Positions 1 to 6,821 of a stretch of 15,446 nt of DNA are shown in pieces. The stretch is from contig CAKKQG010000024.1 of NCBI GenBank assembly GCA_919901875.1, positions 1 to 15,446 of the forward strand, in the 5' to 3' direction. Source of the stretch: Anaerolineales bacterium. GTDB taxonomy: Bacteria > Chloroflexota > Anaerolineae > Anaerolineales > VGOW01. Within the stretch, counting starts at the first letter, position 1. Every line of letters begins with the position of its first letter. A program made the position numbers and the translations under genes. Under the pieces are notes generated by a model. The model saw only the letters and a program-made list of their open reading frames with translations. It did not search any database and was not told the DNA's origin.

Positions 1-1460
1 TCCACGATGCCGACGATGCGACCTTCGTAGATCACGGCGATGCGATCGGAGAGGGCGCGAATTTCGTCGAGGTCTTCGGAGATGAGGAGCGTCGCCGTGC
101 CGGCGAGTCGCTGTTCGAGCAGACGATGATGAATGTATTCCGTCGCGCCGATGTCCACGCCACGAGTCGGTTGCGCGGCAATGAGGACGGTTGGCTTGCG
201 CGTAAGTTCGCGCGCCAGAATTAATTTTTGAATGTTGCCGCCGGAAAGATTTTTGATCGGCGTTTCGAGAGTCGGAGTCTTGACGTTGAACGACTCGACC
301 ATTTGCATCGCGCGATTCTTGATCGCCTTGAAATCAAAAAACGTGGAGCGCGAATAGGGCGGCTTGGCATGATCTAGCAGAATGAGATTCTCAGCAACGG
401 TGAAGTCACGGATGACTCCCTCTTTCATGCGCTCTTCGGGGATGTAGGCTTGGCCCGATTCGAGATGCTCGGCAGGTGACGCCGCCGTTACATTTTTGCC
501 GTTGAGAATCACTTGACCCTTTTTGATGGGGCGCAAACCCGCAAGTGATTCTGCCAGCTCGCGTTGACCGTTGCCCGACACTCCGGCGAGTCCAACGATC
601 TCACCGGCGCGCACTTCAAGTGAAACGCCGCGTAACGCATCCGTGCCGCGATCACCTATTGCCCACAAATCTTCAATCATTAATCTTGTCTCACCCAACT
701 TCGGTTCGGGTCTTTCATATTGAAGCAACACTTCTCGCCCGACCATCATCCGCGCCAGTTCGGGCTTGGTCATTTCTTGGGTGAGGCGCGTGCCGACCAT
801 CTTGCCATCGCGCAGCACGGTGACACGATGGCTAATGGCTAACACTTCGTGCAGCTTGTGAGAAATAAAAATAAGGGCGTGACCTTGTTCTGCCATGCGG
901 CGCAACGTTACGAAGAGGTCGTCAACTTCTTGCGGAGTTAAAACTGCGGTGGGCTCATCCAAGATCAACAACGCCGCGCCGCGATACAAGGCTTTGATGA
1001 TTTCCACCCGCTGTTGCTCGCCCACGGCAAGCTGCCAAACGTAAGCCGATGGATCCACTTTGAGTCCGTACGTCTCGGCAAGTGACTTGATCCGCTGTGA
1101 GACTTTATCGAGATCGAGTTGCGGCTCGCGTGATGACTTTAAACCTAGCGCGACGTTCTCGGCAACGGTAAGCGATGGCACGAGCATAAAGTGTTGATGC
1201 ACCATACCAATGCCGGCAGTGATGGCGGCGGCCGGTGATTTAAATTGATGGCTGACGCCGTTGATGACGATATCCCCTGAGTCGGGGCGATAGAGTCCGC
1301 ACAACTGGCGCATGAGGGTACTTTTGCCCGCGCCATTCTCGCCGAGCAAGGCGTGAATCTCTCCAGCCTTCACATCAAAGCTCACGCCGTCATTCGCCAA
1401 CACGCCGGGGAAGCGTTTGACGATGTTTTTCATTTCGAGAGATTCGATGCGAGAGAGCAT
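1..1460 (-). CDS. Nucleoside/simple-sugar ABC importer, double ATPase subunit (3' end cut by window)
   Basis: This is the energising subunit of a BMP-type (nucleoside-like) ABC importer, with two fused nucleotide-binding domains on the cytoplasmic face of the two permeases. I translated it by hand from the ATG at 1460-1458; 486 codons are visible and the reading frame leaves the window without a stop, so perhaps 20-40 residues are missing. Domain 1 has Walker A GENGAGKST (residues 40-48), a Q-loop VHQHFM, the signature AVGEQQR (about 145-151) and Walker B LLILDEPT with D168/E169. Domain 2 has the degenerate Walker A GVSGNGQREL (about residue 295), signature LSGGNIQK (about 404) and the family-typical AAQPTRGVDIGA. 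A degenerate second site is normal for RbsA/YufO-like ATPases. It lies 84 bp downstream of the BMP gene and is probably cotranscribed with it. No Shine-Dalgarno is visible; repeat DNA abuts the start codon. Confidence 0.93.
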   Translation of the reverse strand, partial: MLSRIESLEMKNIVKRFPGVLANDGVSFDVKAGEIHALLGENGAGKSTLMRQLCGLYRPDSGDIVINGVSHQFKSPAAAITAGIGMVHQHFMLVPSLTVAENVALGLKSSREPQLDLDKVSQRIKSLAETYGLKVDPSAYVWQLAVGEQQRVEIIKALYRGAALLILDEPTAVLTPQEVDDLFVTLRRMAEQGHALIFISHKLHEVLAISHRVTVLRDGKMVGTRLTQEMTKPELARMMVGREVLLQYERPEPKLGETRLMIEDLWAIGDRGTDALRGVSLEVRAGEIVGLAGVSGNGQRELAESLAGLRPIKKGQVILNGKNVTAASPAEHLESGQAYIPEERMKEGVIRDFTVAENLILLDHAKPPYSRSTFFDFKAIKNRAMQMVESFNVKTPTLETPIKNLSGGNIQKLILARELTRKPTVLIAAQPTRGVDIGATEYIHHRLLEQRLAGTATLLISEDLDEIRALSDRIAVIYEGRIVGIV

Positions 1461-1468
1461 AGTGAGCA

Positions 1469-1544
1469 GTTATCAGTGAACAGTAATCAGTGATCGATGA
1501 AACTGATCACTGATTACTGAATTACTGATTACTGAATTACTGAA
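1469..1544. repeat. Intergenic hairpin plus 15-bp tandem repeat (CAGTAATCAGTGATC family)
   Basis: A perfect 15-bp inverted repeat, CAGTAATCAGTGATC at 1481-1495 and its complement at 1505-1519, surrounds a 9-nt loop. Directly next to it the 15-mer GATTACTGAATTACT occurs twice in perfect tandem (1512-1526 and 1527-1541). The array fills almost the whole gap between the binding-protein stop (1545) and the ATPase start (1460). A hairpin here could protect the upstream binding-protein mRNA from 3' decay and lower ATPase expression, as REP hairpins do in the maltose operon; that role is inference. There is no T-tract on either side, so it is not a classical intrinsic terminator. Confidence 0.85.
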
Positions 1545-2627
1545 CTACGGAAGCGGTTTTACTTTGCCGTCGCCAATATCTTTGATCGCTGCATCAGCTT
1601 TCGCTTTAGCGTCCGCCGGAACAGTGATCTTGCTGTTGTAGACGATCTTCAAGCCGCCGTTCTTGAACGTAAGCGTGTAGGCTTTGCCGCCCAACACACC
1701 GGCTTTGTTCGCCGTCATCATGTCTTTGGCAACGCCGGTCCAATCGTAGACCATGCTCGCCACCACTGCTTCAGGCGCCAGCGCCGATTGATCCCATTGC
1801 GCGCCGAACCAGAAACCTTTCTTGTCCTTCGCCACGCTGATCGATCCAACGACCGATTGCGATGAGCCGGTGAGGATGTCCGCGCCGGCTTTAATATGCG
1901 TCTCTGCTGCCGCCGACATGAGCGTAACATCGGAGAACGAGCCGGTGTAAGTGACGTTGACCTTCACATCTTTCTTGGTGTCGGCGACGCCCTTCTTGAA
2001 TCCGTCTACGTAAAGTTTAGCATCACCGGCTTCAACGGGACCGGTCACTCCAACAATGTTCGACTTGGTCATCAACGCGGCGATCACACCTTGCACGTAG
2101 CCGCCTTCTTGCGCTTCGGCTTGATAGGCGAACACATTGCTGATGCCTTTGGATTGGAACGTATCGAGCGAGGTACCCCAGGCGAAGCTCACCTTCGGAA
2201 AATCGGGGGCGACCTGCGCCAGTGACGTGCCGTATTGCGAACCGTGCGCGATCACCAAGTTGTAACCTTGTGAAGCGTAATCACGAAGTGCTGCCGCCGC
2301 ATTCGGTACCTGAAACATGTTCTCCGAATAAGCGATCTTCAATTTCGCTTCGCCGCCCATTTCTTTCTGCACCGCCAACAACGCTTCGTACATGGATTGG
2401 CTGAAGGCGGCGTCTTTGATCGAGCTGGGCATCACGATGGCGATCTTATACTGCGCGGCAGCCGCCGTGGGCGCAGGGGGCGCAGGGGTTGCCGTCACCA
2501 CCTTTTGTTCCACCACCGGCGTCCCCGCCACGATTCGCGTCACTTCCACCATTTGCGGGGTGGGCGTGGCGCAGGCCGCCAACAACACAGCGGCGACTAA
2601 CATAATTAAACCGATTCGAGTTTTCAT
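1545..2627 (-). CDS. BMP-family (PnrA-like) substrate-binding lipoprotein
   Basis: This 360-residue protein is a lipid-anchored binding protein for the neighbouring ABC importer. Residues 1-18 form a signal peptide (MKTR, then a hydrophobic core) ending in the lipobox LAAC with Cys19 as the acylation site. A low-complexity Thr/Pro/Ala/Val linker (about 20-58) contains VEVTRIV, a word common after the lipobox in Chloroflexota binding proteins. The mature domain (about 59-360) has features of the Bmp family (BmpA, PnrA, NupN): an opening beta strand YKIAIVMPSS, then KDAAFSQSMYEAL matching the DxxFxQ helix, VIAHGSQYG, and GAQWDQS. Characterised members bind purine or other nucleosides, so nucleoside is the most likely ligand, not proven. 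The start is supported by AAGGAG at 2641-2636, 8 nt upstream. It is separated from the permease unit by a repeat-rich gap and probably has its own promoter. Confidence 0.93.
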   Translation of the reverse strand: MKTRIGLIMLVAAVLLAACATPTPQMVEVTRIVAGTPVVEQKVVTATPAPPAPTAAAAQYKIAIVMPSSIKDAAFSQSMYEALLAVQKEMGGEAKLKIAYSENMFQVPNAAAALRDYASQGYNLVIAHGSQYGTSLAQVAPDFPKVSFAWGTSLDTFQSKGISNVFAYQAEAQEGGYVQGVIAALMTKSNIVGVTGPVEAGDAKLYVDGFKKGVADTKKDVKVNVTYTGSFSDVTLMSAAAETHIKAGADILTGSSQSVVGSISVAKDKKGFWFGAQWDQSALAPEAVVASMVYDWTGVAKDMMTANKAGVLGGKAYTLTFKNGGLKIVYNSKITVPADAKAKADAAIKDIGDGKVKPLP

Positions 2628-2635
2628 CTTCTTTT

Positions 2636-2641
2636 CTCCTT
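2636..2641 (-). promoter_or_regulatory. Strong ribosome binding site of the BMP lipoprotein gene
   Basis: The minus strand reads AAGGAG followed by 8 nt and the ATG at 2627-2625. This is the best Shine-Dalgarno in the transporter region and contrasts with permease 2 and the ATPase, where repeat DNA sits directly before the start. It fits the need for excess binding protein. Confidence 0.75.
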
Positions 2642-2660
2642 GTGAAAATAATTTGTAATT

Positions 2661-2798
2661 GAACTCACGCGGTTCACGGAAATTTTTATCACGAATGGCG
2701 CGAATGTTTCGAATTTAACGAATAAACAAAATAAACATTCGTCTCATTCGTCTATTCGAGTCATTCGTGATTAAGAAAAGCGTGTTCTGCGTAAGTCC
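2661..2798. repeat. Degenerate copy of the GGACTTACGCA / CACGAAT element
   Basis: The left half carries the words ATCACGAAT, GCGAAT and TTCGAATT. The right half carries their complements CATTCG (repeated), CTATTCG and CATTCGTGATTA. The right end is TGCGTAAGTCC (2788-2798). The left end GAACTCACGCG (2661-2671) matches its complement GGACTTACGCA at 8 of 11 positions. The same vocabulary in the same order occurs at 10437-10597, so the two are members of one repeat family, here about 138 bp. It occupies the leader and probable promoter region of the BMP gene. No clear target duplication is visible. Confidence 0.65.
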
Positions 2799-2806
2799 TA
2801 TTTTAA

Positions 2807-2841
2807 TTAGTAAACGGCAATTACCCACTACCGTTTACTAA
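2807..2841. repeat. 11-bp perfect inverted repeat, TTAGTAAACGG
   Basis: TTAGTAAACGG at 2807-2817 pairs perfectly with its complement at 2831-2841 around a 13-nt loop. It lies between the CACGAAT element and the next hairpin. No T-tract follows on either strand, so a terminator role is not supported; it appears to be an intergenic repeat of unknown role. Confidence 0.7.
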
Positions 2842-2862
2842 CAACTCACTTCACCAACTTCT

Positions 2863-2923
2863 ACACCTGACAGGTCTTGCCAAATTTAATCCAAGCCAAG
2901 TTTTAAACAGACCTGTCAGGTGT
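2863..2923. repeat. 15-bp perfect inverted repeat ACACCTGACAGGTCT overlapping a gene end
   Basis: ACACCTGACAGGTCT (2863-2877) and its exact complement (2909-2923) flank a 31-nt spacer. The right arm runs into the 3' end of the upstream minus-strand gene: the stop TGA (2918-2916) and the last codons are spelled by the repeat. I believe this motif is a widespread intergenic repeat in Chloroflexota genomes, but that is from memory. It could stop RNA decay or act as a weak terminator; there is no U-tract. Confidence 0.8.
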
Positions 2924-4613
2924 GCGTGACGTTCAACCTTTTGATCTCCAAACTAAAGATGCGGCGCAATGCAGCAATGCTCGTCGCATACGTTGGATCC
3001 ATTCCGAAGTACGAAAGATTTCCCGCGCCCAAATTCTTTCCTTTAGAAAGCGGCGTGTCAGAGGCGTAATGCAGAAAGCCGAGATCAAATGGCACGTTAT
3101 AAAGATTCACGATCTCATCGCGCGGGTGCCGCTTGGGTCGCGCCAACTCAAACACCGCCGAGAGAAAAGGTCCCGCTTCCATTTCAATATCGGTGTAGTT
3201 CTCTTTATAGAAGACGTGTGCATAACGCGCATTTTGCAAAAACGTCCCACGCACCGTTACCGCTTTCTGATTGTCCAGCGCGGTGCCATAGACCAAGTGC
3301 GGCGTCACATCGCGCGCGGCGAAACAGTTATTGAATAAATAAGTGTTGCGCGATTGATCATCATGAATCACCGTCGGGATCAATACATCGCCCACCACGC
3401 CGTTAAGTGTTGCCGCCTTGCCGATGACATACACGCCGCGCACCTCACCCACGCGCGAAGCAATTTGCGAAAGGATGAGATAAGCGGCGAACCCCAGTGG
3501 ATAGTCAATGTTCAGGATGACGGCATCACTTTTAGAAAGTGATTCGATCCCCTCCACACGCAAACGCGGGTCAAGCCAATCGGGACGCAAACGTTTAAGA
3601 TCAAATACTTGCGTGTCCACCTCAAACCCATCCGCTAAACTATTAATGCGATACAACCCGGATGTCCCTTCATCGGCGGCGCGATCTTTGGCAATCGCTT
3701 TGCCTTCCGGCGAGTTGGCATATTTTTTCAAAACATAATACAAAAAATTTTCTTCGCTCGACGGAACGTGGCGCGCCTCAATGTCATTCCACTCTGTCAA
3801 CAGATCGGCGTGATTTGCCTGGTGAATGTAATTGAGCAATTCCTCTTTGCGCCGCAACCCAAAACCCGACAGCAAATTAATAATGCTGTGCGTGTTGGAC
3901 GATACAAAATAGATCGGGTGCTGACGCAGATCAACCTGCGGCGCGCAAGATTTTTCGATATGCTCGTACCAAGCCAGCGCTGCGCGGCGATAATCGTTGA
4001 GACTGCTCGCCAACAACCGCACGGCAAATTTCTTGGGGGATGCCGCCATCGCTCCCAACCGTTTGCCAAAGTTCGCCCCCCACAAACGGCGCAGGCGATC
4101 CAAATCGTCAGCCGACACATCCAAAATTTTCGGGAGCGCGTCGAGATCGTCAAACGATTTCACGTCGCGCAAACGTTGATTGAACTTGTTCCACTCGATC
4201 TGATAAGCAGTCAGCATCGGAATCAGATCGTCAATATCCGAATAGCTGGCAATGAACACCGCCAGAGTTTGTTCGCCATCATAGAAACATCGCCGACGAC
4301 GCGCCGGACTGCTCACTGCTTGCCACCCTTTAGTCAGATCAAAACCGTGTCGCGCAAACACCTCACCCGATTGTCCTAACACCACCAACTTCACATCGTT
4401 GATGCATGTCGGCAGGCGCAGCATGGAATAAATGAACGCCGACAGATCAGGCTGATCGGATCGCGCCAATGGGTGAAGCGACGACTCCATGTTGCCGTGC
4501 GCCTCAACGAGCGATTTGATCTGCACTTCATCGCTAGTGCGTAATAGCGAGTAATAGGTGCGGATGTAAAGCTCGATCTCTTCCGATGCGGCATCGGGGA
4601 CGTTGCGATCCAA
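2916..4613 (-). CDS. Uncharacterised protein with C-terminal nucleoside-phosphorylase-like domain, coupled to the importer
   Basis: This 565-residue soluble protein has no signal peptide or membrane segment. The N-terminal ~350 residues are mostly predicted-helical and I cannot assign them, though HPIYFVSSNTHSIINLLSG (232-250) looks like a conserved core. Residues about 360-490 resemble the PNP/UDP phosphorylase fold: a strand-helix unit DAVILNIDYPLGFAAYLI (363-380), VIGKAATLNGVVGDVLIP (396-413, compare the GSAGGL...GDVVI loop) and DIEMEAGPFLSAVFEL (475-490, compare the DMExAA signature, with E477-M478-E479 in the ribose-binding position). A nucleoside or nucleotide phosphorylase, nucleosidase or ligand-sensing relative is therefore plausible. 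It may belong to a family annotated only as a DUF (DUF6909 comes to mind, unverified). The start is TTG at 4613, directly after permease 2's TAA (4616-4614), with GGAGAG at 4625-4620. The last codons come from a repeat. Confidence 0.85.
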   Translation of the reverse strand: MDRNVPDAASEEIELYIRTYYSLLRTSDEVQIKSLVEAHGNMESSLHPLARSDQPDLSAFIYSMLRLPTCINDVKLVVLGQSGEVFARHGFDLTKGWQAVSSPARRRRCFYDGEQTLAVFIASYSDIDDLIPMLTAYQIEWNKFNQRLRDVKSFDDLDALPKILDVSADDLDRLRRLWGANFGKRLGAMAASPKKFAVRLLASSLNDYRRAALAWYEHIEKSCAPQVDLRQHPIYFVSSNTHSIINLLSGFGLRRKEELLNYIHQANHADLLTEWNDIEARHVPSSEENFLYYVLKKYANSPEGKAIAKDRAADEGTSGLYRINSLADGFEVDTQVFDLKRLRPDWLDPRLRVEGIESLSKSDAVILNIDYPLGFAAYLILSQIASRVGEVRGVYVIGKAATLNGVVGDVLIPTVIHDDQSRNTYLFNNCFAARDVTPHLVYGTALDNQKAVTVRGTFLQNARYAHVFYKENYTDIEMEAGPFLSAVFELARPKRHPRDEIVNLYNVPFDLGFLHYASDTPLSKGKNLGAGNLSYFGMDPTYATSIAALRRIFSLEIKRLNVTHT

Positions 4614-5546
4614 TTAATTCTCTCCACGCTCGTAAGGCCTGCCCAACGCCGCCGGGTTACGCGCGCGGCGCACGGCAAACGCCAGCGCGACAATCGTTAA
4701 CACATAAGGCATCATCACTGCAAAATCAGAAGGGATGTTGATCCCTTTCACTTGAATCCAAAGTTGCAAGGCGTTGACGAAGCTAAACAACAAGGCACCG
4801 GCTAACACGCCGATTGGATTCCATCCACCGAAATAAACTAAGGCGACGGCGATGAAGCCCATGCCGTTGGTCATGTTCTCTTGAAATAAATTGATCAGCG
4901 CAATCGAAAGTGATGCACCGGCGATGCCGGCCATCATCCCCCCGAAGCTAACGGTGAGATAGCGGGTGGCGGCAACCCCGACGCCGAGCGAGTCGGCGGC
5001 TTCCGGTTTTTGTCCCACGGCGCGAATCTTCAATCCAAGAGTTGTGTAATTCAACACCCACAACGCAATCGGCACGATGAGGAAGGCGACGTAAACCAAC
5101 AAGTTGTGATTGAAAAACATTTCGCCGAGATACGGTAGATCGCCCAAGACGGGAATCTTGATCGGTTGAAAACCGGAAATGGATTGCACACTGCTCATCG
5201 TTTTCTTGAACAGTAGACTCGACAAACCTAAACCGAAAAGATGTAAACCGATTCCGCTGATGCCTTGCTCGGCTTGAAGCGTGACGCTGATGAACGCCAT
5301 CATCAAACCCATGAGCAAACCGGTGAGGGCGGCGGCGAGCAAACCCAGCCACAAGTTGCCAGTGGTCATCGCCACAAAAAATCCGCTATAGGCGCCCATG
5401 AGCATGATGCCCTCGACGCCCAAGTTGAACACGCCCGATCGCTGGGCGAACATCTCGCCGATGGCGGCGTAGAGATACGGCGTGGCGAGACGAATGCCGG
5501 AATAGACGATGCCGAGAAGAACGGGGAGAGTAAAAAGTTCACCCAT
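4614..5546 (-). CDS. ABC importer permease 2 (BPD_transp_2 / YufQ-like)
   Basis: This is the second membrane subunit of the nucleoside-type importer, 310 residues from the ATG at 5546 (MGELFTLPV). It has about eight to ten hydrophobic segments. FNLGVEGIMLMGA near the N-terminus and LKIRAVGQKPEAADSLG in the second half are the family's conserved motifs; the latter is the cytoplasmic coupling loop that contacts the ATPase. The reading frame stays open up to a TTG at 5600, but the extra 18 residues are Asn/Gln/Ser-rich and translate the CAATCAGCAAT/AATCAAAAATC repeats, so I reject them. No clear Shine-Dalgarno precedes the ATG. It follows permease 1 by 82 bp and touches the next gene with no gap. 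A heterodimer of two unlike permeases is standard for BMP-type systems. Confidence 0.92.
   Translation of the reverse strand: MGELFTLPVLLGIVYSGIRLATPYLYAAIGEMFAQRSGVFNLGVEGIMLMGAYSGFFVAMTTGNLWLGLLAAALTGLLMGLMMAFISVTLQAEQGISGIGLHLFGLGLSSLLFKKTMSSVQSISGFQPIKIPVLGDLPYLGEMFFNHNLLVYVAFLIVPIALWVLNYTTLGLKIRAVGQKPEAADSLGVGVAATRYLTVSFGGMMAGIAGASLSIALINLFQENMTNGMGFIAVALVYFGGWNPIGVLAGALLFSFVNALQLWIQVKGINIPSDFAVMMPYVLTIVALAFAVRRARNPAALGRPYERGEN
4620..4625 (-). promoter_or_regulatory. Ribosome binding site deciding a TTG start
   Basis: GGAGAG on the minus strand lies inside the last codons of permease 2 and 6 nt before TTG (4613-4611). Stop TAA and TTG are directly adjacent and in the same frame. The spacing and zero gap support TTG as the real start and translational coupling between permease and the phosphorylase-like protein. 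Confidence 0.7.
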
Positions 5547-5550
5547 GAAC

Positions 5551-5629
5551 GATTTTTGATTTAAGATTGCTGATTGCTGATTGAAAGAATGCTCGCTCAA
5601 TCAAAAATCAGAAATAAACAATCAGCAAT
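5551..5629. repeat. Interleaved inverted repeats between the two permease genes
   Basis: Two perfect 11-bp inverted repeats are interleaved. GATTTTTGATT (5551-5561) pairs with 5599-5609, and ATTGCTGATTG (5566-5576) pairs with 5619-5629. The order A, B, A', B' could fold as alternative hairpins or a pseudoknot, but not as one simple nested stem. The last arm ends on the permease 1 stop codon (5631-5629). It looks like short-word repeat DNA of the same style as 1469-1544 rather than coding sequence. Confidence 0.7.
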
Positions 5630-6696
5630 TACCCTTCACTCATCCTCTTCTGCGATCTTCGTTTGACCCACAGATCACTGCTGACCACAAACAAAACGAC
5701 TAAACCCAACAGCGCATCAATGAACGCCGACGGCACTTGAACCGCGCGCTGCATTGAATCGGCGCCGACGAGCAACGAGCCAAACAAAACTGAAGCAGGG
5801 ATGAGTCCAAGCGGATGCAGTTTGCCAAACAAAGCAGCGACGATGCCAGAAAAACCATAACCACTCGATAGACCTTCGAGCATACGATGCTGCACACCTA
5901 ACACTTCCACCGCGCCAGCCAACCCGGCGAATGCGCCACCCAAGATCAAAGCCAGAGCTTGATAGACAGGGACACGCATACCGGCATAGCGTGAAGCGTC
6001 GGGATTAAAACCAACGGCGCGAATACGATAGCCAATAATTGTGCGCCATAAAAATATGTAGACAAGGATCGCCATGATGACCGCCAGAATTGCGCCGCCG
6101 TGTAACAACGTGCTTGGCACGAGTCGGATCAACCAAACTTCGCGCGGCAGCTCGGCAGATTGGGCGATGCGCGTGCCGCGGGCGATCTCTTCGGGATCGA
6201 TCATCGGTCCGCGCAGCAAAAAATTTGAGAGTTGAAAGGCGATCTGATTCATCATCACTGTGCTGAGGATTTCATTGACGCCGAGTCTTGCTTTGAGGAC
6301 TCCGGGGATACCGCCCCACACCGCGCCGCCGAGCACGCCGCCCAACAACGCCAATGGCAAAAGGATCAAGCCCGTCAGCGGCACGTACAATGCGACGGCT
6401 GTTGCCGCTAACGCGCCGACGATGATCTGCCCTTCACCGCCGATGTTGATCACGCCGCCGCGAAAGGCGATGACGATTCCAAGACCGACTAATAACAACG
6501 GAGTGGCTTTGACTAAAATTTGAGTGAGGCTATACGTGCTGCCGAATGCGCCGCGCACTAAAGAGAAATAGGCTTCAAAGGGGTTCGCGCCCAAGATCAC
6601 CAAGACGGCAGCCCCGATGATCAGCGCCAGCGCAAGGGCGATGAGAGGGATTAAGACATCGAGTGAGCCGCTAAAAAGTTTACGGAGTTGAGGCAT
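5629..6696 (-). CDS. ABC importer permease 1 (BPD_transp_2 / YufP-like)
   Basis: This 355-residue inner-membrane protein is the first gene of the permease unit. The N-terminus MPQLRKLFSGSLD is cytoplasmic and followed by a long hydrophobic helix (about 13-36). The conserved motif VINIGGEGQIIVGA lies at 82-95, GVNEILSTVMMNQIA at 139-153, and the ATPase-coupling loop YRIRAVGFNPDASRYAG at 223-239. The tail is basic (VKRRSQKRMSEG). Length and motifs match the larger permease of YufO-P-Q-like nucleoside importers. Its Asn-Pro-Asp loop is paralogous to RAVGQKPEAADSLG in permease 2, as expected for the heterodimeric pair. A candidate sigma-70 promoter lies about 70 bp upstream; no strong Shine-Dalgarno is visible before the ATG. 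Confidence 0.93.
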   Translation of the reverse strand: MPQLRKLFSGSLDVLIPLIALALALIIGAAVLVILGANPFEAYFSLVRGAFGSTYSLTQILVKATPLLLVGLGIVIAFRGGVINIGGEGQIIVGALAATAVALYVPLTGLILLPLALLGGVLGGAVWGGIPGVLKARLGVNEILSTVMMNQIAFQLSNFLLRGPMIDPEEIARGTRIAQSAELPREVWLIRLVPSTLLHGGAILAVIMAILVYIFLWRTIIGYRIRAVGFNPDASRYAGMRVPVYQALALILGGAFAGLAGAVEVLGVQHRMLEGLSSGYGFSGIVAALFGKLHPLGLIPASVLFGSLLVGADSMQRAVQVPSAFIDALLGLVVLFVVSSDLWVKRRSQKRMSEG

Positions 6697-6765
6697 CGTC
6701 GGTGCAAGTAAATAGATGGATACGGTTTGGGTATTCGCGTCGGTCTAAAGGTGCAAGATTAGCCT

Positions 6766-6795
6766 ATCATACCGTTATCGTCTAAATTAGCGCAA
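6766..6795 (-). promoter_or_regulatory. Candidate sigma-70 promoter of the permease unit
   Basis: On the minus strand TTGCGC (6795-6790, 4 of 6 to consensus) is separated by 18 bp from TATGAT (6771-6766, 5 of 6). Transcription would begin near 6759, leaving a leader of about 60 nt before the permease 1 ATG. It is the best promoter-like match I found in the gap after the NIPSNAP gene. Confidence 0.5.
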
Positions 6796-6798
6796 TAT

Positions 6799-6816
6799 GT
6801 CATACAAAGATATGAC
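6799..6816. promoter_or_regulatory. Dyad GTCATA-N6-TATGAC next to the permease promoter
   Basis: A perfect 6-bp dyad with a 6-bp spacer lies 3 bp upstream of the proposed -35 box. Size, symmetry and position suit a dimeric transcription factor, but no cognate regulator is in the window and no second copy of the site was found by eye. Confidence 0.3.
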
Positions 6817-6821
6817 GGAGA

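Noticed and set aside
545..784. Plus-strand reading frame of 79 codons and similar frames within 1-1460
   Set aside because: They lie opposite the ATPase gene, which has clear Walker and signature motifs; the plus-strand translations are Arg/His/Pro-rich with no recognisable domain.
2661..2798. CRISPR array suggested by repeated CGAAT/ATTCG words
   Set aside because: Units are 5-9 bp, irregularly spaced and in both orientations, with no 28-37 bp repeats or cas genes.
2863..2923. Intrinsic terminator for the phosphorylase-like gene
   Set aside because: The stem is strong, but the spacer is 31 nt and no T-tract follows on the minus strand.
5547..5600. TTG start giving 18 extra residues to permease 2
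   Set aside because: The extension is a translation of intergenic repeat words, and the ATG at 5546 begins a normal permease N-terminus.
6697..6765. Purine riboswitch in the leader of the permease unit
   Set aside because: The leader is only about 60 nt and lacks the conserved three-way junction words of purine riboswitches.
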